DNA of 32,152 nt from Bacteroidales bacterium (lineage in GTDB: Bacteria > Bacteroidota > Bacteroidia > Bacteroidales > Paludibacteraceae), in the NCBI GenBank assembly GCA_022784645.1, contig JALFZG010000078.1, positions 1 through 32,152 of the forward strand, written 5' to 3'. The translations under genes and the position numbers were made by a program. Under the pieces are notes generated by a model that saw only the letters and a program-made list of their open reading frames with translations, was not told the DNA's origin and ran no database searches. Positions 16,337 through 24,390 of the stretch are shown piece after piece. Numbering within the stretch: position 1 is the stretch's first letter; every line of letters begins with the position of its first letter.

Positions 16337-16485
16337 TGGATAAAGTCACACCCTGAAGCAACCATTACAGAGGTACAATAATCAGCAAATACTACACCAC
16401 AACGAAAAAGGCCTGTAACTCCAACCGAGTTACAGGCCTTTCTGCATATGTACTACAACTTAACTGCAGACCGCCAGATGGTTAC
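16337..16485 (-). repeat. 149-base inverted repeat, right copy
   Basis: Reverse complement of 7466-7614, same length, about seven differences. It keeps the GGCCTGTAACTC…GAGTTACAGGCC hairpin, which lies about 100 bases after the helicase stop codon and can serve as its terminator. Confidence 0.9.
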
Positions 16486-16489
16486 GTTT

Positions 16490-16625
16490 CACGAGCCCCA
16501 AGGGCGTTCCATGGCGCTGAAGCGCGTTTAAATTGCGCTATCGCGCGTTCCAAGAGGTTTCAGGAGGTTTCAGGAGGTTTCAGGTTTCAGGGGGGCAGGT
16601 TTCAGGGCGTTCCAGATGGATTTTT
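16490..16625 (+). repeat. TTCCA-hairpin array between the helicase and the kinase
   Basis: Includes AGCCCCAAGGGCGTTCCA, GCGCTGAAGCGCG, GCGCTATCGCGCGTTCCA and several GGTTTCAGGA repeats. Plus orientation, like the helicase gene upstream, though the inverted repeat lies between. Confidence 0.85.
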
Positions 16626-16657
16626 GAGGGGATAAAAGCAGAAAAATCAAAAAATCT

Positions 16658-16688
16658 TTTGTAGAATGGGATATTTTTTGTAATTTTG
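16658..16688 (+). promoter_or_regulatory. Promoter of the galacturonate operon
   Basis: TTTG 16658-16661 and TAATTTTG 16681-16688, 19 bases apart, 36 bases before ATG 16725. Confidence 0.75.
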
Positions 16689-16724
16689 CGGCAAATATCA
16701 CGAAAACAACCAATCTACTATCAT

Positions 16725-17867
16725 ATGGCAGACTATCAGTATCATATTTTCAGCCCGTATCGGGTGTGTCCATTAGGGGCACATGTGGACCATCAGCATG
16801 GTTTGGTGACGGGTTTTGCAATCGACAAAGGCGTTGATTTGTGGTTCAACGTGCGTGAGGACTCGCGCGTTAACCTTCGTTCGCTGAGTTTTGAGGGTGA
16901 GGTGCATTTTGACCTTGCCGCTCGCAGTGAGGTGAAAGAAAAGCACTGGGGCGACTATGCTCGTGGTGCGAAGTATGCGCTCAAGAAACGGTTTGAGTTG
17001 ACCCGCGGTATCGATGGCGTGCTCCAGGGCAGTTTGCCGGTGGGCGGTCTCTCGTCATCGGCAGCCGTACTGATAGCGTATGTGATGGCGTTTGCCAAGG
17101 CCAATGGTATCACGTTGCAGCCGTTTGAGATCGTGCAGATCGCCTCAGAGGCCGAACGCGAGTACATCGGTCTGAACAACGGTTTGCTGGATCAGGCGTG
17201 TATCGCTTTGGGCAAGAAAGACGGGCTGCTGTTCCTCGATTGCGACTCCAACGAATGGCGCATCATCAATCGCAACCCGAAGATGCCGGAGTTTGAGATT
17301 GGCATTTTCTTCAGCGGCCTCACACGCTCGCTCGTGAACTCTGACTATAACCTGCGCGTGTTTGAGTGCAAGACGGCCGCATGGAACATGTTGGCCTATC
17401 AGAATCAGCCCCTTCGCACGTTTGACAAGACCTTCCTCCGCGATATCCCCAAGGAGACGTTTGACAACACCCGCGATATGATGCCGCTTCGTTTTGCCAA
17501 ACGAGCCGAACATTTCTACAGCGAGTACAGGCGCGTGCGCCAGGGTGTGACGGCTTGGGAAACGGGTAACTTGCAGCTCTTCGGCAAGCTCTCTTTTGAC
17601 TCGTGCGAGAGCTCTATCCATAACTACGAATGCGGTTCGCCCGAGCTCATCAGCATCTACAACATCATGCGTCCGCTGCAAGGGGTGTATGGTGGTCGTT
17701 TCTCGGGAGCAGGCTTCAAAGGGGCCGTGATCGCGCTGGTGGACCCGAAGCACAAAGAGGCCATCGAGCGCGAGTTGACCGAGAAGTATCTGGCCGAGTA
17801 TCCTGAATATCAGGAGACCTTCAAGGTCTATTGGGTGAAGCCGGATGATGGCGCCCGTTTTGTTTAA
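16725..17867 (+). CDS. GHMP kinase resembling galacturonokinase
   Basis: A 380-residue sugar kinase starting at ATG 16725 (MADYQYH). The substrate motif is SPYRVCPLGAHVDHQHG (about 9-25) in place of the galactokinase GEHTDYN form; the ATP loop VGGLSSSAAV is near 104-113; and the third motif GGRFSGAGFKGAVIAL near 322-337. The SPYR-C-PLGAH-DHQ form, YNLRVFECKTAAW and KRAEHFYSEYRRVRQG are, from memory, the same as in plant galacturonokinase, which makes GalA-1-phosphate from free GalA and ATP. I therefore favour GalA (or GlcA) over galactose as substrate. The downstream nucleotidyltransferase and UDP-glucuronate 4-epimerase fit this. The enzyme should be cytoplasmic. It has its own promoter and is followed by leader-like element copy 2. 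Confidence 0.85.
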   Translation: MADYQYHIFSPYRVCPLGAHVDHQHGLVTGFAIDKGVDLWFNVREDSRVNLRSLSFEGEVHFDLAARSEVKEKHWGDYARGAKYALKKRFELTRGIDGVLQGSLPVGGLSSSAAVLIAYVMAFAKANGITLQPFEIVQIASEAEREYIGLNNGLLDQACIALGKKDGLLFLDCDSNEWRIINRNPKMPEFEIGIFFSGLTRSLVNSDYNLRVFECKTAAWNMLAYQNQPLRTFDKTFLRDIPKETFDNTRDMMPLRFAKRAEHFYSEYRRVRQGVTAWETGNLQLFGKLSFDSCESSIHNYECGSPELISIYNIMRPLQGVYGGRFSGAGFKGAVIALVDPKHKEAIERELTEKYLAEYPEYQETFKVYWVKPDDGARFV

Positions 17868-17889
17868 AGAACACGCGCCTAAAGGCTAT

Positions 17890-18225
17890 CTAACGGATTT
17901 TGTTCAGGATTTTTATATAGATTTTAATTCGGATTTCGAGCGAAGCGATCCATCTAAAAACTACTCCCTCAAGCGAGGTAATCGAGCGCATTTTGGTTAG
18001 GATTTTGGTTAAAGATTTTTTTGAGAAGATAATCCCAAACGAAAATCCTTACTAACATACGCAACAGTTGTGCTTCGCATCCCGTTGGGACTCACCTAAA
18101 GGTTCGCGATTACGCTAGCGCTAATTCGTTGCTTTTTAGGACGATAGGTTTAGGGATCGGGCGTTGCCCTCGACATAGCCTATTGGCGCAAACAAAAATC
18201 CTAAAGAAAGTCTATAACAAAACGA
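17890..18225 (+). repeat. Leader-like repeat element, copy 2 of 3
   Basis: Same blocks as 262-508 plus the insert at about 18068-18124 with TGTGCTTCGCATCCCGTTGG and GATTACGCTAGCGCTAA, shared only with copy 3. Upstream it begins GAACACGCGCC…GGCTATCTAAC directly after the kinase stop, as copy 3 does at the end of the AlbA_2 gene. Leads into the nucleotidyltransferase gene 45 bases on. Confidence 0.85.
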
Positions 18226-18270
18226 GATTCGTGTTATTCGAGCGATTCCTGTTCAAAAAAATAAGGTCTT

Positions 18271-19041
18271 ATGAAAAATATCGTTATTGCTGCTGGCTAT
18301 GCCACAAGACTTGGAGAGCTGACAAAGAACTTCCCCAAGCCACTGCTCAAGATCGGTCAATCGACCATCCTTGGACGTATGCTGGATGACATTGATGCCA
18401 TCCCTGAGATCGATGAACATATCATCGTGACCAACCACCGTTTCGCTCAGATCTTCGAAGACTGGGCGCGCGAGCAACATTATACCAAACCCATCACCGT
18501 GATCGATGATGGCACCTCCACCAACGAGACCCGACTCGGGGCCGTGCGCGATCTGCAGTTCGCCATTGAGCAAAGAGGCATCAAGGACGATATGCTCGTG
18601 GTGGCGGCTGACAACCTGCTTTTCTTCTCGTTTCAGGGCTTTGTGGATTTTGCCAAAGCCAAAGGCACACCTTGCATCATGTGTCATCACCAGCCCGATA
18701 AAGCCAAGCTGCAACGAACGGGTGTAGTGGTGCTCGATGAAAACAACAAAGTGCTCAACATGGAGGAGAAGCCCGCTGAACCCAAGTCCACTTGGGCCGT
18801 TCCGCCATTTTATATTTACAAAAAAGACAATATCGACCTCATCATGCACGCCATCGAAAACGGCTGCGGATTCGATGCCCCAGGCAATCTGGCGCATTAC
18901 ATGGTGGAGAACGTTGAGATGCACGCTTGGCCGATGGCCGGCACCGGAGAGAACCTCCGATTCGACATTGGCAGCCTCGATACCTATCAGGAGGCATGCG
19001 ACAAATATGGTAAGGTGGATTCTAAAAATTCGCTTTGTTAG
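18271..19041 (+). CDS. Sugar-1-phosphate nucleotidyltransferase
   Basis: A 256-residue Rossmann-like nucleotidyltransferase. Its N-terminus AAGYATRLGELTKNFPKPLLKIG (from residue 7) is the signature of RfbA/GlmU-type enzymes, with Arg13 and Lys23 in the catalytic positions; VVAADNLLFF near 110-119 holds the metal-binding Asp, and EEKPAEPKS near 166-174 and FDIGSLDTY near 231-239 are the usual later motifs. It couples a sugar-1-phosphate to a nucleotide. With a galacturonokinase-like gene before it and a UDP-glucuronate 4-epimerase after it, I infer GalA-1-P uridylyltransferase activity; glucose-1-P or another sugar cannot be excluded. It starts after leader-like copy 2. 195 bases with no gene separate it from the epimerase. 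Confidence 0.9.
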   Translation: MKNIVIAAGYATRLGELTKNFPKPLLKIGQSTILGRMLDDIDAIPEIDEHIIVTNHRFAQIFEDWAREQHYTKPITVIDDGTSTNETRLGAVRDLQFAIEQRGIKDDMLVVAADNLLFFSFQGFVDFAKAKGTPCIMCHHQPDKAKLQRTGVVVLDENNKVLNMEEKPAEPKSTWAVPPFYIYKKDNIDLIMHAIENGCGFDAPGNLAHYMVENVEMHAWPMAGTGENLRFDIGSLDTYQEACDKYGKVDSKNSLC

Positions 19042-19170
19042 ATTTTGGATTTATTTTCGAGGAAAAATTGGAAGTAGAAGAGGGAGCGTAGCGAGCTACG
19101 TGACCGATTATACTTACAATTTGGCCCGAAAAGAAACCAAAAGGTGACAAAACAATAATACTTGTTACCG

Positions 19171-19194
19171 ACAATTAATCATTATCTTTTCGAA
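19171..19194 (+). repeat. 24-base exact repeat, copy 1
   Basis: Identical to 30724-30747. Here it lies between the nucleotidyltransferase and epimerase genes; the other copy lies between the NeuD-like gene and a hairpin array. Preceded in both by GTTACC or GTTTACCC. Confidence 0.75.
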
Positions 19195-19236
19195 TATGGG
19201 AATTATTAGAACCCACCGTAAATAAATTTTTAATAT

Positions 19237-20301
19237 ATGGTCAATTATAACGTTTGTTTAGAAGGAAAAACGGTTCTCGTAACGGGTGCTGCGGGTTTCA
19301 TTGGCAGCAATCTGGTGAAGCGTTTGTTTAAAGATGTAAAGGAAATTCGTGTAGTGGGACTTGACAGCATCACCGACTATTACGATGTGAATATCAAGTA
19401 CGAGCGCTTGAGCGAGATCGAGGCCCTCGGACGCGATTGGCGGTTTGTGAAGGCTAATCTGGCCGACAAAAGCGTTATCGATGCGCTCTTTGAGGAGGAG
19501 CATTTTGCAGTGGTGGTGAACCTTGCAGCTCAGGCCGGTGTGCGCTACAGCATTACCAACCCCGGTTCGTATATCGAGAGCAACCTCATTGGGTTCTACA
19601 ATATCCTCGAGGCCTGCCGGCATCATGAGGTGGAGCATCTGGTGTATGCTTCGTCTTCTTCGGTGTATGGCTCGAATAAGAAAGTGCCGTACTCCACTGA
19701 CGACAAGGTGGATAATCCGGTGTCGCTCTATGCGGCCACCAAGAAAAGCAACGAACTGATGGCGCATGCTTACAGCAAGCTCTATAATATCCCCTCCACG
19801 GGCCTGCGTTTCTTCACCGTTTATGGGCCCGCAGGACGACCCGATATGGCTTATTTCGGGTTCACCAACAAGCTCCGCGAGGGGAAGACCATTCAGATCT
19901 TCAATTATGGTCATTGCAAACGCGATTTCACTTTCGTGGACGATATCGTAGAGGGTGTGGTGCGCGTGATGCAACACGCTCCGGAGAAGTCCTTGGGCGA
20001 AGACGGGCTCCCCAATCCGCCTTATGCCGTGTATAATATCGGCAACAACAACCCCGAGAACCTGCTCGATTTCGTGAGGATCCTGCAAGAGGAACTCATA
20101 GCAGCCAAGGTGCTTCCGGCCGATTATGATTTTGAAGCCCATAAGGAACTGGTGCCGATGCAGGCAGGTGATGTACCTGTGACGTATGCTGACACCTCGG
20201 CTCTCGAACAGGACTTCGGTTTCCGTCCCTCCACTCCTCTCCGCGATGGCCTCCGTGCTTTCGCTCAGTGGTATGCCAAGTACTATGGCACAGTAGAATA
20301 A
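19237..20301 (+). CDS. NAD-dependent UDP-glucuronate 4-epimerase
   Basis: A 354-residue short-chain dehydrogenase/reductase-type epimerase. The NAD-binding TGAAGFIGS has Gly17, Gly20 and Gly23; DSITDYYDVNIKYERL is characteristic of the UDP-GlcA 4-epimerase subfamily; NLAAQAGVRYSI, SSSSVYGSNKKVPYSTDD and the catalytic YAATK (Tyr165, Lys169) with KKSNELMAHAYS follow, then FFTVYGPAGRPDMA and RDFTFVDDIVEGV. It interconverts UDP-GlcA and UDP-GalA in the cytoplasm, supplying acidic sugars for the polysaccharide. Length is normal. It is the last rightward gene; a terminator follows at 20340. Confidence 0.92.
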   Translation: MVNYNVCLEGKTVLVTGAAGFIGSNLVKRLFKDVKEIRVVGLDSITDYYDVNIKYERLSEIEALGRDWRFVKANLADKSVIDALFEEEHFAVVVNLAAQAGVRYSITNPGSYIESNLIGFYNILEACRHHEVEHLVYASSSSVYGSNKKVPYSTDDKVDNPVSLYAATKKSNELMAHAYSKLYNIPSTGLRFFTVYGPAGRPDMAYFGFTNKLREGKTIQIFNYGHCKRDFTFVDDIVEGVVRVMQHAPEKSLGEDGLPNPPYAVYNIGNNNPENLLDFVRILQEELIAAKVLPADYDFEAHKELVPMQAGDVPVTYADTSALEQDFGFRPSTPLRDGLRAFAQWYAKYYGTVE

Positions 20302-20339
20302 GTACGCTTCCTGATATGCGCGCAAGCGCATGAAACGCA

Positions 20340-20376
20340 AAATGCCCGCTAAGATTTTGTTTCTTAGCGGGCATTT
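20340..20376 (+). terminator. Terminator between convergent epimerase and aminotransferase genes
   Basis: AAATGCCCGCTAAG (20340-20353) pairs perfectly with CTTAGCGGGCATTT (20363-20376), with A runs on one side and T runs on the other, so it works in both directions. Confidence 0.85.
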
Positions 20377-20383
20377 GTTGTAT

Positions 20384-20589
20384 TTGGGCCCCTGAAACCC
20401 TCTGAAACCTGCCTCCTGAAACGCGCGAAGCGCTCCTGGAACTGCGCTCGAATGGGGAGCGTATTGTTTGTTGGCAGGAGATAGTATCTCCGTCCCCCTT
20501 CTGGAACCACCTGGAACGCGCGAAGCGCAATTGGAACGCCCGCAGGGCTCCTGGAACAGAGCCTCCGGCGCTATCTGGAACGCGCGTTA
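20384..20589 (-). repeat. TTCCA-hairpin array after the aminotransferase, with GGAGATA-n-TATCTCC module
   Basis: Read leftwards from the aminotransferase stop codon, which is the TAA of GCGCTAACGCGCGTTCCA. Units include GCGCTTCGCGCGTTCCA, AGCCCTGCGGGCGTTCCA and an AGAGCCTCCGGC variant. The 15-base palindrome is at 20477-20491, next to TTGTTTGTTGGCA. Confidence 0.9.
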
Positions 20590-21870
20590 GCGCACTATCG
20601 CTTCCCGGATGCAATCCACGATATAGCGCACATCATCGTCCGTCACATACGGACCCGCAGGCAAGCAGAAACCCACCTTGAAGATGGATTCTGATACGCC
20701 ATTCACGTAGGCAGAAGCATTCTTATACACCGGCTGCTTGTGCATCGGCTTCCACACCGGACGGCACTCCACCTTCTTGCCGAGCATGAACACGCGCAAA
20801 GCCTCCACATTCTCGTTTGGCTGGCAGTCGGTAGTGGCTGAATCCACAGCCTTGATGACACCAGCAGCACCACCCACGGCAGTCTTGATTACCTCCTTGT
20901 AGGCATTCTCCTGACCTTGGATACGCACCTCAGGGGCGATGGTGGCAGCACAGAGCCAGAAGTTAGCATCATATCGAGGGTCAGCAGGCTGCTCGTGCAG
21001 AGTAATGCCCTCAACATCCTTCAGTAGTTCCTTGTACAACTCCTGCACATGCTTATGATGGGCGATATGTGCATCGAGAACAGTCATCTGACCACGGCCG
21101 ATACCGGCACACACGTTGCTCATGCGGTAGTTGTAACCGATGGCAGTATGCTCATAGTAAGGATAAGCATCACGCGCCTGAGTAGCATACCACATGATGG
21201 TGTTAGCATCCTCAGCATTACGACAGATGAGCGCACCACCACCCGAAGTCGTGATCATCTTGTTGCCGTTGAACGACAGCACGCCAAACTTGCCGAACGT
21301 CCCGAGCACTTGCCCGTTGAAACGCGAGCCCATGCCTTCGGCAGCATCCTCCACCACCGGGATGCCATACTTGTCGGCAATAGCCATGATCTTGTCAATC
21401 TGATACGGCATGCCATAGAGCGCCACCGGCACAATCGCCTTCGGATACTTTCCCGTTACGGCCTTACGGTCGATGATGGCCTTCTCAAGTAGCTCAGGAT
21501 CCATGTTCCAAGTCGTAGGTTCCGAATCCACGAACACAGGCTTTGCGCCAAGATAGGTGATAGGATGGGAGGAAGCACAGAACGTGAAGCTCTGCACAAG
21601 CACCTCATCGCCAGGGCCCACACCACACGCCAGCAAAGCCAGATGCACAGCAGCCGTACCAGCCGAGAGGCACACCACCTTGCGGTCGAGCTTGCTTCCG
21701 TCAGTATTGCCATTGGCAAAGTTCGCCAAGTCCTGCTCAAACGCATTCACGTTCGGACCCATCGGCACCACCCAGTTTGTGTCAAAGGCTTCCTTCACAT
21801 ACTTCTGTTCCATTCCGTCCTCACTCATGTGAGCGAGACAGAGATAAATTGTCTTTCTTTCTTCAGACAT
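20587..21870 (-). CDS. DegT/DnrJ/EryC1/StrS-family sugar-nucleotide aminotransferase
   Basis: A 427-residue PLP enzyme. I start at ATG 21870 (MSEERKTIYLCLAHMSEDG); the longer frame upstream runs through leader-like sequence. Visible family features: DTNWVVPMGPNV, the GTAAVHLALLACGVGPGDEV PLP-phosphate region (~71-90), VVEDAAEG with Asp175, SFNGNKMITT with the PLP lysine Lys204, and VKVGF-like SIFKVGFCLPAGPYVTDDDVRYIV near the end. It transfers an amino group, normally from glutamate, onto a 4-keto sugar nucleotide to make amino sugars such as bacillosamine. The insertion around 320-350 is a little longer than usual. The last codons (REAIVR) run into the repeat array, which provides the stop. 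An aminotransferase remnant of the same family is at 9517-9711. Confidence 0.92.
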   Translation of the reverse strand: MSEERKTIYLCLAHMSEDGMEQKYVKEAFDTNWVVPMGPNVNAFEQDLANFANGNTDGSKLDRKVVCLSAGTAAVHLALLACGVGPGDEVLVQSFTFCASSHPITYLGAKPVFVDSEPTTWNMDPELLEKAIIDRKAVTGKYPKAIVPVALYGMPYQIDKIMAIADKYGIPVVEDAAEGMGSRFNGQVLGTFGKFGVLSFNGNKMITTSGGGALICRNAEDANTIMWYATQARDAYPYYEHTAIGYNYRMSNVCAGIGRGQMTVLDAHIAHHKHVQELYKELLKDVEGITLHEQPADPRYDANFWLCAATIAPEVRIQGQENAYKEVIKTAVGGAAGVIKAVDSATTDCQPNENVEALRVFMLGKKVECRPVWKPMHKQPVYKNASAYVNGVSESIFKVGFCLPAGPYVTDDDVRYIVDCIREAIVR

Positions 21871-22089
21871 AGTTGTATTTATTTTAAGTTTATATTTTAT
21901 TTTGTTTATTTCAATGCATAATACGCCAAAAAGCGAAAGCCTCATCAGCCTTCGCGAAAAATTTCGATAATAATGCGTATCGGAACAATCCATCCGCTTC
22001 GCTCAAGAATCCATCGAGCAAAAGCGCAAAAAAGTTGTCGTTGTTTTAAGTGTTTTATTCTGAATAAAATAAAACCTGCAAAACTTGTA

Positions 22090-22545
22090 AAACCTTAATC
22101 TTTTGGTTTCAGATTTTCCTTAGGATGTTTGTTTGCGCCAATAGGCTATGTCGAGGGCAACGCCCGATCCCCTCAAATCGCTCCCTAAAAGCAACGAATT
22201 AGCGCTAGCGTAATCGCGAACCTTTAGGTGAGTCCCAACGGGATGCGAAGCACAACTGTTGCGTAATTTTAGTAAGGATTTTCGTTTTGGATTATTGCTC
22301 ATTGCTTATAGCTCATTGCTCACAGCACATAGCAACTATTCGGTAGATAGCCACAGGCGTGAGTTATAGCCATTGGCGCGTGTTCGATAAAAATCTTCAA
22401 CTATAATCCTGACTAAAATGCGCTCGATTACCTCGCTTTATGTAGGAATTTATATATGGATCGCTTCGCTCGAAATCTTAACGAAAATCTTTATAAAAAT
22501 CCCTAAACAATTATTCGTGTTATTCGTTAGATAGCCCAAGGCGCG
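22090..22545 (-). repeat. Leader-like repeat element, copy 3 of 3
   Basis: Minus-strand copy, the longest, with the copy-2 insert (22196-22257) and an additional ~95-base insert (22285-22385) containing AGCTATAAGCAATGAGCA-like repeats. Its upstream end overlaps the last ten codons of the AlbA_2 gene. It precedes the aminotransferase gene by about 220 bases. The intervening DNA (21871-22089) shows no gene. Confidence 0.85.
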
Positions 22546-23911
22546 TGTTCGAACCCTCAATTTCCCAGTGCCCGGCTTTTCTGCCTCCTATACGTTTCAA
22601 AAGTCCTTTCTTTTGCAGGTCTGCCAGGTCACGCTTGATAGTGCGCTCGACCACACCAATCTTTTGGGACAAACGGCGAGATGTTATGGTGACATCAGTC
22701 TTAATGATATTGAGTATAACCGTTTGTCTTTCAGTTAGTTCTATTGGGCTACCTATTGGGACATCGGGAGCTTCATTCACGCGATAAATAGTGGTTGAGA
22801 AATGACTGATAGAAGATTTAAACACAGGATGTAGGGCATCATTATATCCATCTAATTCACGAGTCGCATTATAAATCTTTCTTAATCCCGAACCTCTTTT
22901 TTCCATATAGTCCAACTGAGCCATCACGTCAGCGAGAATAGGATTACGTCTTTCAGAAGGCACTTCACGGTAATCTTGTTCTTGAATTAATGTGCCATTA
23001 TACATACCACCGGGCGAAGTCAATGCAATTCGATCGTCATATATATCCAGATGTACCTCTCCACCCACCACTGTGTAATCGCGATGGATGAAATGGTTTA
23101 CCAACCCTTCGAGAATCGCACGTTCGGAATATTCTTCTTTAATCTTCTTTCCGTTTGGTAACTTCTCCCATCCTTTGCGAGTATTTGCTTTTACAAAGTC
23201 CTGAGCTGCACGCAAAAGCAACAAAATATTGCCATAATACTCAGAATCGTTTATTGCGTTGTCCTTTTCGGTTCCATCCCAACGAGTACAATACAAACGT
23301 GACTGCCGCATACTGCAATCATCAGAAAACAACACACCGGCATTGGTAAGCCGACCATCCTCAGTAACAAGACCAAAGGACTGAAGATACTTTTTATTCC
23401 ATGGTTGTTGAATCCTTTGTTTAAACGTATTCGCTAAGATATTAAACGAACTATCTTCAATTTTCGTAGCTGTCACTAACGAGTCAAAGGTCATGTTGGC
23501 CCCTTTCAGCACCAACCGAACCATCTGCTCAGCCGAAGCCTGTACACTCTCATCGCCTATGCGCACGAAAGCCACCCTTTGCCCGTCACCCACATAATAA
23601 TAAGGCGAATATTTGCCACTTTGGACTCTTATTTCCAAAATTTCCAACCCAGAGACCTTATGAGGGATTGCTTCAAAATCTGGAAGAGGATCCATTCTTT
23701 CCTTGACAATAGAACTGATTTTCTCTGTAACCGCTTGAATATCATTTAATCCAACGATTACACCATCATTCCCCACTCCGAAAAAAAGCGAACCGCCCAT
23801 CCCATTGGCAAAGGCACTTACACTCTTCAACCAACTTTTGGGGCGTTTTTCCTCAAGCATCAATTTAAAGTCGTATGCAGTACATTCTGATATCAATTCA
23901 TCTATTGTCAT
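22520..23911 (-). CDS. AlbA_2 (schlafen-type) ATP-binding transcriptional regulator
   Basis: A 463-residue protein. Start chosen at ATG 23911 (MTIDELI), just after a promoter; the TTG 18 bases upstream is unlikely. Residues ~10-125 are the AlbA_2 DNA-binding domain (SVSAFANGMGGSLFFGVGNDGVIVGL); 240-350 resemble the HATPase_c_4 region (ERAILEGLVNHFIHRDYTVVGGEV…LTSPGG…RRNPILADVMAQLDYMEKRGSGL); and the C-terminus has a winged helix (ITSRRLSQKIGVVERTIKRDLADLQKKG). Such proteins are widespread one-gene regulators; some belong to defence systems. The last residues, SNTRLGLSNE, are encoded inside leader-like element copy 3 and are probably not ancestral. Confidence 0.88.
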   Translation of the reverse strand: MTIDELISECTAYDFKLMLEEKRPKSWLKSVSAFANGMGGSLFFGVGNDGVIVGLNDIQAVTEKISSIVKERMDPLPDFEAIPHKVSGLEILEIRVQSGKYSPYYYVGDGQRVAFVRIGDESVQASAEQMVRLVLKGANMTFDSLVTATKIEDSSFNILANTFKQRIQQPWNKKYLQSFGLVTEDGRLTNAGVLFSDDCSMRQSRLYCTRWDGTEKDNAINDSEYYGNILLLLRAAQDFVKANTRKGWEKLPNGKKIKEEYSERAILEGLVNHFIHRDYTVVGGEVHLDIYDDRIALTSPGGMYNGTLIQEQDYREVPSERRNPILADVMAQLDYMEKRGSGLRKIYNATRELDGYNDALHPVFKSSISHFSTTIYRVNEAPDVPIGSPIELTERQTVILNIIKTDVTITSRRLSQKIGVVERTIKRDLADLQKKGLLKRIGGRKAGHWEIEGSNTRLGLSNE

Positions 23912-23941
23912 ATTCTCATTTGAGCGCAAAATGCCCTTCCG

Positions 23942-24128
23942 TCTGCAAAATTACTGCTTTTTCCCGATATACGCAAATGTTTCACGCTTTTTGCACAAAT
24001 TTTGATGCAATAATCAATAATCATCAATCAGTAATCATCAATCAATCATCAGTAATCTGTAAGAAGCTCCTCACGTCCTTGCGTCTAAATTTCCTTTGGA
24101 TCAGTTACCTGTACCCTGGTCCTTCCTC
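23942..24128 (-). repeat. ~190-base direct repeat, left copy
   Basis: Matches 26168-26361 in the same orientation. The core 23997-24066 with AATCATC-type short repeats differs at only one or two positions; outer parts are ~80% similar. It includes the promoter of the AlbA_2 gene and, on the minus strand, a decayed coding end DPKEI-stop-TQGREELLTDY. Confidence 0.85.
23946..23977 (-). promoter_or_regulatory. Promoter of the AlbA_2 gene
   Basis: Minus strand TTTG (23974-23977), 20 bases, TAATTTTG (23946-23953), inside the direct repeat, 35 bases before ATG 23911. Confidence 0.75.
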
Positions 24129-24310
24129 CATTTCCTATAGAAGCCACCTTCGAAGAACACCATCTCGGCAGTTCGTAAGGATTCCTTACATACTGAATCT
24201 TCATCCAGTTCACCCTCGTTAAATATTTCGGATATGGAGAGTAATGTTGTTGCGAGTAGTCTGGAATCCGGCTGATAGAGCACCACCTCAGCCTCTGCAT
24301 TGCCACCCAA
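24101..24310 (-). pseudogene. RhuM-family fragment, internally deleted and frameshifted
   Basis: AEVVLYQPDS at the start matches the N-terminus of RhuM-like proteins; TTRNNITLHIRNI in a neighbouring frame and IFNEGELDEDSVCKESL in the first frame are consecutive family motifs. About 25 codons that should lie between the first two (the EVR…ETVWLTQAQMAELF part) are missing and one base is missing in GAAATATTTAACGAG. Only the first ~70 of more than 300 residues remain. It lies between the nuclease gene and the direct repeat. Confidence 0.65.
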
Positions 24311-24390
24311 GTCTTTCTTATAGTATTTTAATGATTATGTTATTTAAAATGATTACGTTTTAGGCGAACCGTAAAAAACGTACCATAACA

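Noticed and set aside
7466..16485. Insertion sequence or transposon bounded by the inverted repeats
   Set aside because: No transposase, integrase or target-site duplication is visible between or beside the repeats, so they are reported only as repeats.
19258..20340. 360-codon minus-strand frame opposite the epimerase
   Set aside because: Long only because the GC-rich epimerase codons leave few stops in this frame; no recognisable motifs, while the plus frame is a complete epimerase.
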